Of a DNA stretch of 64,000 bases, positions 18,170 to 26,795 are shown in pieces. Position numbers and translations under genes: made by a program. The DNA lies in the NCBI RefSeq assembly GCF_004364345.1, contig NZ_SOCA01000001.1, forward strand, positions 930,001 through 994,000. The letters run 5' to 3'. A model generated the notes under the pieces. It did no database searches and was not told the DNA's origin. It saw only the letters and a list, made by a program, of their open reading frames with translations. The stretch is from Prosthecobacter fusiformis (GTDB taxonomy: Bacteria > Verrucomicrobiota > Verrucomicrobiia > Verrucomicrobiales > Verrucomicrobiaceae). How positions within the stretch are numbered: position 1 is the first letter of the stretch; the number at the start of each line of letters is the position of its first letter.

Positions 18170-18393
18170 GCGACGCGGCCAGGACGTTGAATGCCGGCGA
18201 GAAACTCTTCATGAGAGAGTTCTTTCACCAAACCGGATTCGATCTCGGCATCCCTGCGCAGGGCCTCGGTGAGAATGTCATCGGGCTCCATGGCATCATC
18301 AGGCAGACTGTCCAGCATGACCAGGGCCAGGGCGGCACGCCCGGAACGGTCAAGTCCAAGGGCTGCCTGAACAATTTCAGTGACAGTGCTCAT
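18166..18393 (-). CDS. antitoxin of the RelE/ParE pair (addiction-module family)
   Basis: A 75-residue protein starting MSTVTEIVQAALGLDRSGRAALALVMLDSL. The helix pattern and acidic middle (PDDAMEPDDILTEALRRDAEIESG), followed by ELSHEEFLAGI, match the short putative addiction-module antitoxins that pair with RelE/ParE toxins. The start at 18393 was chosen because the family begins there; the longer upstream frame (to 18528) adds non-conserved residues. It binds and neutralises the toxin and usually represses its own promoter. The promoter must lie within 18394-18662. Confidence 0.82.
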   Translation of the reverse strand: MSTVTEIVQAALGLDRSGRAALALVMLDSLPDDAMEPDDILTEALRRDAEIESGLVKELSHEEFLAGIQRPGRVA

Positions 18394-18662
18394 GAATCTC
18401 ATTTTAACCGGCCCAGCCTGGAAATCCACCTCTTTCCAGGATGAGGCAAGGCGAGGGCAAAATCCAATCCATGCATGCGGCGGGTCGTTTCGGGCGTCGC
18501 GCTGTAACGCCGGGAGTGTAGGCAGCACCGTAGGAGAAAACGCAGCTTGAAGGGGCGGCTAATAGACGAACGCCGCTCTGCGGCTGGGAAACTCTAGCTT
18601 CATCAAGGAGGAGCTGGAGGGCAACTCTGACCGCATCAATGCGGTACTCCGAACACCACACC
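18394..18662. other. non-coding interval between antitoxin and ABC gene
   Basis: About 270 bases with no convincing frame. It must contain the promoter for the leftward toxin-antitoxin pair and the junction with the ABC gene stop. It holds GC-rich degenerate palindromes such as GCCGCTCTGCGGC (18571-18583). No integrase, transposase or terminal inverted repeats were seen. Confidence 0.5.
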
Positions 18663-18916
18663 TCACCCCACCACCAGCCCATACCTCCCGCCCCGTTCCT
18701 CCAGTTCAACCGCCGCGCCATAAATCTCACTCAGCGCGTCGCTGGTGAGCACATCCTTCTTTTCACCCTGGCTGTGGACTTGGCCATTTTTTAGCAAGAG
18801 GACGTGGGTGAGGCAGGGGAGGATTTCCTCCACATGGTGGGTGACCATGATGAGGGAGGGAGACTCGGGCCAGGTGGCGATCTCGGCCATCCAGGTGAGG
18901 AATTGCTCGCGGGCGA
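18663..18916. repeat. direct repeat copy B (partner of 17590-17843)
   Basis: The second member of a 254-bp direct repeat pair, offset 1073 bases from the first. The left edge is the ABC stop codon and the right edge is at GGGCGA, after which the copies diverge at once (TGCC versus CAGG). Three of the six differences cluster in CAAAAGAACGTGAGTG versus CAAGAGGACGTGGGTG. The toxin-antitoxin pair lies between the copies. Confidence 0.92.
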
Positions 18917-19442
18917 CAGGGTCGAGGCCGGCGCAGGGCTCGTCCAGGATGAGGACGGTGAACTGGGCCATGAGGGCGCGGCAGATGAGGACTTTTTGCC
19001 GCTCGCCCTGGGAGAGGGTGCCCCAGAGGCTTTTGCGCAGGTGCTGGCTGCCGGTAGCCTTCAGCAGGGTGGCGGCCTGGCGCTGCCAGGCGGCGGGCGG
19101 ATCTTGCCAGAGGTTCAGCTTGGCCTCCCGACCGCTGGCGATGACGTTGATGACGGGTTCCCCAGGCTCGATGAAGGTGGTGAGGGTGTTGGTGACAAGG
19201 CCGACGCGCTTGCGCACCTCGCGCCAGTCACTGTTGCCAAACTGGTCCTCGCCGATCTGGATATCGCCGCTGGTGGCGGGCTCGTACCCGGTGATGAGGT
19301 TGATGAGGGAGGTCTTGCCGCAGCCATTCGGCCCCAGGATGCACCAGTGCTGGCCCGCCTGGACCTCCCAGTCGATACCTTTGAGAATGCGGCGGCCACC
19401 ACGGACGAAGGTGGCTTTTTGAACACGGAGGACGGAGGACAT
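18663..19442 (-). CDS. ABC transporter ATP-binding protein
   Basis: A 259-residue ATPase subunit: Walker A GPNGCGKTSL at about 36-45, signature LSQGERQKV near 145, Walker B VLILDEPCAGLDP near 165, and the switch histidine in MVTHHVEEIL near 200. The order and length match stand-alone ABC ATPases of the type found with two-component exporters or metal transporters. No permease is adjacent, so the partner is elsewhere. The last 254 bases are duplicated downstream at 17590-17843. The gene itself is intact, and its stop codon marks the exact edge of the repeat. Confidence 0.93.
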   Translation of the reverse strand: MSSVLRVQKATFVRGGRRILKGIDWEVQAGQHWCILGPNGCGKTSLINLITGYEPATSGDIQIGEDQFGNSDWREVRKRVGLVTNTLTTFIEPGEPVINVIASGREAKLNLWQDPPAAWQRQAATLLKATGSQHLRKSLWGTLSQGERQKVLICRALMAQFTVLILDEPCAGLDPVAREQFLTWMAEIATWPESPSLIMVTHHVEEILPCLTHVLLLKNGQVHSQGEKKDVLTSDALSEIYGAAVELEERGGRYGLVVG

Positions 19443-19590
19443 GCGTACAGGATGTAGCGCGACAATGGCGGGGCTGCAAAGCGCAACACAAGATTGAAGA
19501 TGAAGCTCCCCAGGTGTAAGGTGGCACGCTGATTACGCGTATCCGTACTATTGTGCGGCCTACGCCCGTTCTTCATCGAATCCCCCTCAG

Positions 19591-22500
19591 ATGACTTTTC
19601 AGAATCCTTTTTTCCTCCGGCTGATCGGCGGCAGTATTGCCGTCGCCGGATCTTTTGCGTCAGCTGCTGATACTTTTCCACCGGAGCAGATCGAGTTTTT
19701 CGAGAAGAACGTGCGGCCTGTGCTAGCGGAAAATTGCTACAGTTGCCACGGCGGGCACAAGCACGAAAACGGGCTGCGGCTGGACATGCGCAGCGCCGTC
19801 ATACGCGGCAGTGATTACGGCAAAGTCGTGGAGCCCGGAAATCCGGGGGCGTCCAAATTGATCAAGGCCATCAACCATGTGGCGGGTGTAGAAGCAATGC
19901 CCAAGAAGGCCGACAAGCTGAAGGCTGAGGACATCGCCGCCCTGGAGAAATGGGTGCAAATGGGCCTGCCCTGGCCTGAGGAAAAGGTGCTGGCCGAAGG
20001 CCATGAAAAGGCTGACCCGATGAAGCATTGGGCCTTCCAACCAGTGAAAAAACCGGCAGGCACGGTGGACTCCATGGTGGGTGCAAAGCTGAAGGCAGCA
20101 GGGCTGGACTTTGCTCCCGCGGCGGATGCGGCCTCCCTCTGCCGTCGTATCCATGTGACGCTGACGGGTCTGCAACCTAGCTTTGAAGAGGTACAGGCTT
20201 TTGAGCAGGCAACGGCCAAGGATGCCAAGGCCGCGACGGATGCACTGGTGGATAAACTGCTGGCCTCCCCCGCCTATGGCGAGCGCTGGGGCCGTGTATG
20301 GCTGGATGTGGCACGCTATGCGGATACGGATGGCTATCAGGTGGCAGGAAAAAACACCCGCTACCCTTATGCCTATACTTACCGCGACTGGGTGGTGAAG
20401 GCGCTGAATGCGGACATGCCGTATGACCAGTTTTTGAAGTATCAGCTCGCTGCGGATAAGATGGTGCCTGCGGGCAGCAATGATCCGCATCTGGCCGCAC
20501 TGGGGTACTTGAGCGTGGGGGACCGTTTCATCAGCAACAAGGACCTGCAAACGGATGACCGCATTGACGTGGTTTCACGCGGGATGCTGGGCCTGACGGT
20601 GGGTTGCGCCCGCTGCCATGATCACAAATTTGACCCCATCCCAGCGCGGGACTATTACGCCCTGTATTCCGTTTTCAACAGCAGCGAGATGCCGGAAGCG
20701 GATGCCTTCCCGGTCATCGGTAAGGCCGCCAAGGAGGAGGATGCGAAGGACTATGACGCCAAGGTGGCCGAGATCGCGAAGAAGGAATTCGACTTCAAAA
20801 AGAAGGTCTATGACGAGGTGCGCACTCCAGAGCGAGTGGCCGAATACCTAGCCTTTGCCCAGGAAGCAGCGACCATCAAGGATCGCAACACTTTGAAAGG
20901 CCGGGCTGGGGCGCTGAAGCTGCGCGATAAGGTGGCGGACCAATGGGGAGACTTCCTCAAACGCCATGCGCTAAAATCCAAACCCCATCCAGTAATGCTG
21001 GCCTGGAAGGAATTCGCATTCCTGCCTGCTGACCAGTTTGAAGCCAAGGCACCTGAAGTGGTGAAGGCGATGATCAAGCCCGGCAGCACCCTGAATGCGG
21101 TGGCGCGCAATGAGCTAGCGAAACGCCCTGCACCGAAAAAATTCGAAGAAGTGGCCGCCCTCTATGCGGACATTTTCAACACCTGCCTCGCAGGCAAAGA
21201 ACCGGACAACGACGACTGGAAACAGGTGCGCGAAATTTTACAGGCCGCCCCCTGCCCGATGTCCGTGCCGGTGGAGCAGGCGAATCTTTTCTTCACCCGC
21301 AAAGACCTCACTCAAACCGTCAAAACGGCCAATGAAAGGGTGAAACTGGAAACAGAGCATCCGGGTGCACCGCCACGCGCCATGGTGATGCTGGACCGGG
21401 AAAAGCCGGCCGATGTGAGCATCTTCATCCGTGGCAATCCGAGCAGGCGCGGAGCAGTGGCCCCGCGCGGCTGGCTGACGATGTTTGGCGGCGAGAGTTT
21501 CAAAGAAGGCAGTGGCCGTCTGGAGCTCGCTGAAAAAATCGCTAGCAAGGACAATCCGCTGACGGCACGCGTGATCGTGAACCGTGTGTGGACTCAGCAT
21601 TTTGGCAGACCTTTGGTTGGGCAGACGAGCGACTTCGGCGTGCAGACGGAGAAGCCACTGCAGCAGGATGTGCTGGACTATCTGGCCGCCACATTCATGG
21701 AGGATGGCTGGAGCCTGAAGAAGCTGCACCAGCGCATCCTCAACAGCCGGGCCTACCAGCAGACGGCGCTGAGCACTCCAGAAAAGAATCTGAAGGATGC
21801 GGACAATGACCTCATCAGCCGGCAAAACCGCCAGCGCCTGGACTATGAATCCATGCGGGATGCGATGCTGCAAGTGGCCGGGGATCTGGACCGCGCCCAG
21901 ATGGGTGGCCGCGCTGTCCTCCTCAATGACAAGCTGGCCGACAGCCGCCGCAGTCTCTACCTGCTGGTGGACCGGTATGAGCAGGCGACAGTCCCTGCGA
22001 TGTTTGACTTTGCCAATCCTGACAATCACAGCCCCATGCGTTACGTGACCACGGTGCCACAACAGGCGCTCTTCCTGATGAACAGCCCCTTCATGCAGCA
22101 GCGCTCCACCAAGCTGGCCGCAGAGACACCCGTGAAAGGCAGCACCATTGATTCCGAATCCATCCAGGCACTTTACCAGCGTGTACTGCTGCGGAAAGCT
22201 GGACCGGAGGAAGTGGAAATGGCACAGCGCTTTTGCAATGATGCGAAGGAACTGAGCACCCGCTCCGCCGCCTTTGTCTGGACATATGGCTCGGGCAAAG
22301 TGGAAAAAGACGCAGCCACCGGCAAGGTTTCCTTGGGAGGATTTGTGCCCTTTCCACACTTTGGCAAAGTGGGCCAGAGCACCTATCGCTGGACGCCAGA
22401 CAAGGTGCATCCAAGCAAAGAATTTGGCCACCTGTACATCGGTGCTGGCAATGGCCATCCCGGCAAGGAAGTAGCCGTGGTCATGCAATGGAGCTCCCCT

Positions 22501-22905
22501 TTCGAGAAGGAAAAAATCTTCATCAGCGGTCTGCTCAAACGCTCCAGCCCCAAGGGTAACGGCGTGCGCGCCTGGATCATCTCCAACCGCGCGGGCAAGA
22601 TCCGTGAAGAACTGATCAAACCTGCAAGCAACCTGGAACTCAATGCAGAAATCGAGGTCACTCAGGATGAAGTGCTGAGTTTCGTCGTGGAATCTGAAAA
22701 CGGCAGCACAGACAGCGACAGCTTCTCCTGGGCGCCCAAGATCGAACGCAAAGATGCATCCGGTGTCTTGGCCCTGGTCACCAATGCAGAAACTGACTTT
22801 TGCGGCCCAGACCTCTGGCCTGTCAAACGCCCTAAACCCCAATCTGCGCTGGCGCAGCTCGCACAGGTGCTGATGATGTCCAACGAGTTCCAATTTGTGG
22901 ACTAG
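19591..22905 (+). CDS. PSD1 and planctomycete-type cytochrome c domain protein (DUF1549/DUF1553)
   Basis: A 1104-residue exported protein. Signal peptide, residues 1-25. A planctomycete cytochrome c-type domain follows, with haem motif CYSCH in VLAENCYSCHGGHKHENG near residue 48. Then DUF1549 with the second CxxCH in VGCARCHDHKFDPIPARDYYALY, and DUF1553 (NPLTARVIVNRVWTQHFGRPLV, TSDFGVQTEKP, LDYESMRDAMLQVAG, SPMRYVTTVPQQALFLMNSP), ending LAQVLMMSNEFQFVD. The family is abundant in Planctomycetes and Verrucomicrobia and is linked to periplasmic breakdown of complex glycans or oxidations. A segment of about 170 residues (22270-22790) interrupts the end of DUF1553. The usual partner, a DUF1501 gene, follows after a toxin-antitoxin pair. 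Confidence 0.93.
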   Translation: MTFQNPFFLRLIGGSIAVAGSFASAADTFPPEQIEFFEKNVRPVLAENCYSCHGGHKHENGLRLDMRSAVIRGSDYGKVVEPGNPGASKLIKAINHVAGVEAMPKKADKLKAEDIAALEKWVQMGLPWPEEKVLAEGHEKADPMKHWAFQPVKKPAGTVDSMVGAKLKAAGLDFAPAADAASLCRRIHVTLTGLQPSFEEVQAFEQATAKDAKAATDALVDKLLASPAYGERWGRVWLDVARYADTDGYQVAGKNTRYPYAYTYRDWVVKALNADMPYDQFLKYQLAADKMVPAGSNDPHLAALGYLSVGDRFISNKDLQTDDRIDVVSRGMLGLTVGCARCHDHKFDPIPARDYYALYSVFNSSEMPEADAFPVIGKAAKEEDAKDYDAKVAEIAKKEFDFKKKVYDEVRTPERVAEYLAFAQEAATIKDRNTLKGRAGALKLRDKVADQWGDFLKRHALKSKPHPVMLAWKEFAFLPADQFEAKAPEVVKAMIKPGSTLNAVARNELAKRPAPKKFEEVAALYADIFNTCLAGKEPDNDDWKQVREILQAAPCPMSVPVEQANLFFTRKDLTQTVKTANERVKLETEHPGAPPRAMVMLDREKPADVSIFIRGNPSRRGAVAPRGWLTMFGGESFKEGSGRLELAEKIASKDNPLTARVIVNRVWTQHFGRPLVGQTSDFGVQTEKPLQQDVLDYLAATFMEDGWSLKKLHQRILNSRAYQQTALSTPEKNLKDADNDLISRQNRQRLDYESMRDAMLQVAGDLDRAQMGGRAVLLNDKLADSRRSLYLLVDRYEQATVPAMFDFANPDNHSPMRYVTTVPQQALFLMNSPFMQQRSTKLAAETPVKGSTIDSESIQALYQRVLLRKAGPEEVEMAQRFCNDAKELSTRSAAFVWTYGSGKVEKDAATGKVSLGGFVPFPHFGKVGQSTYRWTPDKVHPSKEFGHLYIGAGNGHPGKEVAVVMQWSSPFEKEKIFISGLLKRSSPKGNGVRAWIISNRAGKIREELIKPASNLELNAEIEVTQDEVLSFVVESENGSTDSDSFSWAPKIERKDASGVLALVTNAETDFCGPDLWPVKRPKPQSALAQLAQVLMMSNEFQFVD

Positions 22906-22952
22906 CTCCGCATCCCCTTGAATCCCTGAACAACGAAACCTGGAGGCCCCCA

Positions 22953-23183
22953 ATGTCCATCGCCCAAATTCGTGAACAGATTGACGCACTCAGTTATGAG
23001 GAGCGTGTGGAGCTGGCGGAATGGCTACACATCACGACGCCACTGGGGGATGATGAGGACGAGGAAGTCGCTCTTGCCGAAAAACGCTCTGAGGAGCTGA
23101 GGACAGGAAAAGCCAGACTGCTTACCGAGGAGGAATTTTGGGCCGGTGTGCAACTGGCCAAAAAGCAACGCAGGGCTTCATGA
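22953..23183 (+). CDS. antitoxin of a second type II pair
   Basis: A 76-residue protein, MSIAQIREQIDALSYEERVELAEWLHI, with an acidic centre (GDDEDEEVALAEKR) and a basic tail (AKKQRRAS). The layout matches short addiction-module antitoxins. The stop TGA overlaps the toxin ATG (ATGA at 23180). It begins 47 bases after the PSD1 gene on the same strand and could share its transcript, but GGAGG at 22941-22945, eight bases before the ATG, gives it a good ribosome-binding site of its own. Confidence 0.8.
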   Translation: MSIAQIREQIDALSYEERVELAEWLHITTPLGDDEDEEVALAEKRSEELRTGKARLLTEEEFWAGVQLAKKQRRAS

Positions 23184-23494
23184 AAGTCGCCTATCACGCA
23201 GAGGCGCAGAACGACTTCAATGAGATCATGGCCACCTTGGAAGACATTTCAGAGCAGCATGCAGATCAATTTGAAAAAGAATTTCAACAGGAACTCAGCA
23301 AGGCGCAAAAAAACCCATTCCATTTCCACCGTTTAACCAACAGTTCAAATAAACGACGCGCTAACATCAAGCGATATCACCACCATTTCATTTATGAAGT
23401 GGATGAGATCGCGAACGAAATTCGTATCCTCATTATCAAACACGACCGTCGCCACCCCTCCTACGGCCTGAACCGCCGTTGGCCCGAAGTTTAA
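23180..23494 (+). CDS. RelE/ParE-family toxin (second copy type)
   Basis: A 104-residue protein starting MKVAYHAEAQNDFNEIMATLEDISEQ; the start was chosen at the ATGA overlap with the antitoxin rather than the upstream in-frame codon. It has the KAQKNPFHFHRL loop, RRANIKRYHHHFIYEVD, EIRILIIKHDRRHPSYG. The closing IKHDRRHPSYGLNRR resembles VKHEKRNPAYGLGRR of the toxin at 17870, so the two belong to the same ParE/RelE branch although they differ elsewhere. It stops 13 bases before the DUF1501 gene, so this pair interrupts what is normally a two-gene unit. Confidence 0.86.
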   Translation: MKVAYHAEAQNDFNEIMATLEDISEQHADQFEKEFQQELSKAQKNPFHFHRLTNSSNKRRANIKRYHHHFIYEVDEIANEIRILIIKHDRRHPSYGLNRRWPEV

Positions 23495-23507
23495 AACCGC
23501 CCCCGCC

Positions 23508-24947
23508 ATGTCCCACCACGCCCCCAATCTCGAACATCACTTTCTTACGCGTAGGCAGCTTCTCAGCCGTCTCGGCATGGGCCTGGGCACGATGGCCCTG
23601 GGAGACCTCATGGGTGCCGGGAAAGCGGAAGCAGCGCTGAATGCCACCAATCCCTTTGGCGTACGGCAGTCGCACTTCAAACCCACGGCCAAGCGGGTGA
23701 TCCATTTCTTCATGAACGGCGGGCCGTCCCAGGTGGACACCTTCGACCCGAAGCCGATGCTGGACAAATACGATGGTAAGGCGCTGCCAAACATCCTCAA
23801 GACGGAGCGGCCTACGGGCGCGGGGATGAAATCCCCATTCAAGTTTGAAAAATACGGACAGTGCGGACTGGAAGTCAGCGAGATCTTTTCCCGCACCGCC
23901 CAGTTTGCCGATGACCTCTGCGTGATCCGGTCTATGCAGGCGGATGTGCCTAACCATGAGCCTTCGCTAGGCCTCATGAACACGGGTGACGGCCGTCTCC
24001 AGCGCCCCAGCTTCGGCTCGTGGGTGACATACGGCCTGGGTTCGGAAAATGAAAACCTGCCCGGCTACATCTCCATGTGCCCGAAAGGCATGCCGACCCG
24101 CCGCACGAAGAACTGGCAGTCCGCCTTTCTGCCCAGCATCTACCAAGGCACGTACATCAACACCGAAAATACCGAAGTGGACAAGCTGGTGGAGTTCATC
24201 AAGAACACCTCCCTGGACATGAAGCAGCAGCGCCGCCAGCTAGACCTGCTCTATGAGATGAATCACAACCACCTCATCCAGCGCGACAAAGACCAGCAGC
24301 TTGATGCCCGTATCCAGAGCTATGAACTGGCCTACCGCATGCAGATGGAGGCGACCGATGCCTTCGACATCAGCAAGGAACCGGAGCACATCCGCAAAGC
24401 CTACGGTGAGAACAACTTTGGCCGACAGACCCTCATCGCCCGCCGTCTGCTGGAACGCGGAGTGCGTTTCATCCAACTCTGGACCGGAGCCGGACAGCCC
24501 TGGGACAGCCACGATGAAATCCTGGATCATGCACGCCTGGCCAAGGACGTGGATGGAGCCATCGCCGCTTTCATGGCAGACATGAAACAGCGCGGTCTTT
24601 TTGATGATACCCTCATGATCTGGGGTGGTGAATTCGGCCGCACACCTGCGGTGGAACTACCCACTCCAGGTGCTAACGCCGGCAAACAGCGCGGGCGTGA
24701 CCACAATCACTACGGCTTCACCAACTGGCTGGCCGGTGGTGGTGTAAAAGGTGGTTATACCCACGGAGCCACGGATGAATTCGGCTTCGCCGCCGTGGAG
24801 AAGCCCGTGCATGTCCATGAACTGCATGCCACGCTGCTGCGTGCGCTGGGCTTTGATCATTCGAAATTCACCTTCAAATATGCCGGACTCGACTTCCGCC
24901 TCACTGGCGTTGAGGACTGCAAGATCGTGCCCGAACTGCTGGCCTAG
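23508..24947 (+). CDS. DUF1501 protein (sulfatase-fold, Tat-exported)
   Basis: A 479-residue protein. The twin-arginine region LTRRQLLSRLGMGLGTMALGDLMG near residues 10-33 predicts Tat export. Family landmarks are FFMNGGPSQVDTFDPKPML, SMQADVPNHEPSLGLMNTG, FGRQTLIARRLLERGVRFIQLWTGAG, LMIWGGEFGRTPAVE and DHNHYGFTNWLAGGGVKGG, all typical of DUF1501, which shares the alkaline phosphatase/sulfatase fold. It is nearly always paired with a PSD1 cytochrome gene, as here. The biochemical activity of the pair is not established. Full length. Confidence 0.94.
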   Translation: MSHHAPNLEHHFLTRRQLLSRLGMGLGTMALGDLMGAGKAEAALNATNPFGVRQSHFKPTAKRVIHFFMNGGPSQVDTFDPKPMLDKYDGKALPNILKTERPTGAGMKSPFKFEKYGQCGLEVSEIFSRTAQFADDLCVIRSMQADVPNHEPSLGLMNTGDGRLQRPSFGSWVTYGLGSENENLPGYISMCPKGMPTRRTKNWQSAFLPSIYQGTYINTENTEVDKLVEFIKNTSLDMKQQRRQLDLLYEMNHNHLIQRDKDQQLDARIQSYELAYRMQMEATDAFDISKEPEHIRKAYGENNFGRQTLIARRLLERGVRFIQLWTGAGQPWDSHDEILDHARLAKDVDGAIAAFMADMKQRGLFDDTLMIWGGEFGRTPAVELPTPGANAGKQRGRDHNHYGFTNWLAGGGVKGGYTHGATDEFGFAAVEKPVHVHELHATLLRALGFDHSKFTFKYAGLDFRLTGVEDCKIVPELLA

Positions 24948-24975
24948 TGGTCATAAGGGCCTTTATCGGCAAGTT

Positions 24976-25368
24976 TTATAAGCCCAGCATTTCCAGCATC
25001 TTCTGTTTGGGGATGGCTCCAGACTGCCGACCTACTTCGCGCCCATTCTTGAAGGCGATGAAGGTGGGGATGCTGCGAACGCCATGCTCAGCAGCCAGTG
25101 TCTTTTCTTCATCCACATCCAGGCGGATAACCTTGGCGCGACCAGCCACTTCTAGAGTCAGCGCCTCCACAACTGGAGCTACCGAGCGGCAAGGCCCGCA
25201 CCAGTCTGCATAAAATTCCACCAGCACAGGTTCAGCGGAGGTATTGATGGCAAGTATAGCAGACGACCCTCCAGATGAGGTCATAGGAGACCCCATATCC
25301 ATCATGATCCACGCAAACCAAGCCACCGCTGCGCAGGTGATCCAGATGCCGATGTTGGATGCTTTCAT
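24976..25368 (-). CDS. membrane-anchored thioredoxin-like protein
   Basis: A 130-residue protein with an N-terminal hydrophobic helix (IGIWITCAAVAWFAWIMM) followed by a thioredoxin domain: active site FYADWCGPCRSVAPVVEAL, IRLDVDEEKTLAAEHGVRSIPTF with the cis-proline, and KNGREVGRQSG. The anchor points to a domain on the periplasmic face. It is a bit short and lacks the first thioredoxin strand-helix pair but keeps all catalytic parts. It is convergent with the DUF1501 gene (28-base gap). A role in disulfide reduction or haem-protein maturation for the nearby cytochrome is possible but unproven. Confidence 0.92.
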   Translation of the reverse strand: MKASNIGIWITCAAVAWFAWIMMDMGSPMTSSGGSSAILAINTSAEPVLVEFYADWCGPCRSVAPVVEALTLEVAGRAKVIRLDVDEEKTLAAEHGVRSIPTFIAFKNGREVGRQSGAIPKQKMLEMLGL

Positions 25369-25426
25369 GGGTAAACCTCAGGTCAGCCGATGACAATGCC
25401 AACTGGTTTTCGCAGGTGGCCTCTAC

Positions 25427-26749
25427 TCAGGTCATCATAGCGGGCTGACCTGTGCTCTCCAGAACGGCATGCCAGAGCTCGCTATGCGGATCCACCTTGC
25501 GGCGACCATGCGTAACCATATCCAGCGGCAGATGGACGAAAGCATTGTGCCAGCGGCCTACCAGCATGGAGGTTTTACCCGCCATCGCTGCATGCACGGC
25601 GGACTGGGCCAAGCGCGAGCAGTACACGTTGTCCTGCGGATTCGCAGGGACACTGCGGACGATGTAGCTGGGATCGATGTATTTGAGGTTCACCTCCATA
25701 CGCCGGGCTTTGAAGAAGGCATTGATCTCGTCCTTGAGGTGCAAGCCGATGTCTCCATAGCGCTTATTTCCGCTGGCATCCGTCGCTCCGTTCTCGGAGA
25801 ACAGTTCTTGACCGGCCCCTTCCGCCACGACGATCACAGCACTCCCACGTTTCGCGAGCCTATAGCGCAGGGCTTCCAATAATCCCGTCGTCCCCTCCAT
25901 CGCGAAGCTGACTTCGGGAATAAGAACAAAGTCCACATTGCTGCCAGCCAGTGCTGCGTAACAGGCGATGAAACCGCTATCGCGCCCCATCAGTTTCAGC
26001 AAGCCGATGCCATTGACAGCACCGCAGGCCTCCGTGTAGGCGCACTTGACAGCATTGACAGCCTCAGCAAAAGCGGTTTCAAAACCGAAGCTCTTGTCCA
26101 GGTACATGATGTCATTGTCAATCGTCTTGGGGATGCCCACGACTGCTTTGCGAAGCCCGCGATTGGCGATCTCTTTGGCGATTTCCGATGCACCCCGCAG
26201 AGTGCCGTCACCACCGATGACAAAGAGAATGTCCACCGACATATCTTCGAGAGTATCCACCATGTCCCCAATCGGCTGCTGGCCTCTGGAACTCCCTAAA
26301 ATGGTACCTCCGAAATTGTGAATCTGCGAGACGGATTCCGGTCTGAGCATGATAGGCGTATGGCCATAGCGCTGGACCAGACCTTCGTATCCATAGCGAA
26401 ATCCATACACCCGGGTGATGCCATACTGCCGGTGGCACTGGTTCACAATGCCACGGATGATGTCATTGAGACCCGGACAGAGACCTCCACAGGTGACAAT
26501 GCCGACCGTCGTACGCGCCGGATCGAAAAAGACCTTTTGGCGGGGGCCAGCTTCTTCAAAGCTCAGCGCACTGTTTTCCTCCGTCAGCCCCTGGACGGTA
26601 TTGGTATACAAGATGCGGTCAGCCTCTGTCTTGAAAGGCACTTGAACACTGCCGATCTGATGCAGCGGTGAGGCAAACTGGCACGGACCTAAGGAGGAGA
26701 TGTCAACATTCAGCATGGGACGGTCCATAAAGAGCATATCGGGTGCCAT
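25427..26749 (-). CDS. pfkA: 6-phosphofructokinase, plant/trypanosome-like ATP-dependent group
   Basis: A 440-residue PFK that phosphorylates fructose 6-phosphate in glycolysis. It has VGIVTCGGLCPGLNDIIRGIV near residue 80, FVIGGDGTLRGA near 175, and GIPKTIDNDIMYLDKSFGFETA near 205. The residue after GGD is Gly and the pocket reads PKTIDND. The Gly-plus-Lys combination marks the PFK group with long N-terminal extensions (trypanosomes, plants, spirochaetes), which uses ATP; PPi enzymes have GGDD. LKLMGRDSGFIA and the C-terminal QDNVYCSRLAQSAVHAAMAG are conserved. Several in-frame methionines exist near the N-terminus (MAPDMLFMDRPM), so the exact start is uncertain by up to 12 residues. Confidence 0.92.
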   Translation of the reverse strand: MAPDMLFMDRPMLNVDISSLGPCQFASPLHQIGSVQVPFKTEADRILYTNTVQGLTEENSALSFEEAGPRQKVFFDPARTTVGIVTCGGLCPGLNDIIRGIVNQCHRQYGITRVYGFRYGYEGLVQRYGHTPIMLRPESVSQIHNFGGTILGSSRGQQPIGDMVDTLEDMSVDILFVIGGDGTLRGASEIAKEIANRGLRKAVVGIPKTIDNDIMYLDKSFGFETAFAEAVNAVKCAYTEACGAVNGIGLLKLMGRDSGFIACYAALAGSNVDFVLIPEVSFAMEGTTGLLEALRYRLAKRGSAVIVVAEGAGQELFSENGATDASGNKRYGDIGLHLKDEINAFFKARRMEVNLKYIDPSYIVRSVPANPQDNVYCSRLAQSAVHAAMAGKTSMLVGRWHNAFVHLPLDMVTHGRRKVDPHSELWHAVLESTGQPAMMT

Positions 26750-26795
26750 GCATGACGCGTGATGGCGATTTTATGCATCGGATGGGGCACACAGG

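Noticed and set aside
17844-18662. Insertion sequence or integron cassette around the first toxin-antitoxin pair
   Set aside because: No transposase, integrase, terminal inverted repeats or attC-like site could be seen.
21238-22989. 583-codon open frame on the minus strand
   Set aside because: It lies antisense to the PSD1 gene, is His/Gln/Arg-rich without any recognisable domain, and results from codon bias of the true gene.
25427-26749. Pyrophosphate-dependent phosphofructokinase
   Set aside because: The key residue after GGD is Gly, not Asp, so ATP is the expected donor despite the Lys in PKTIDND.
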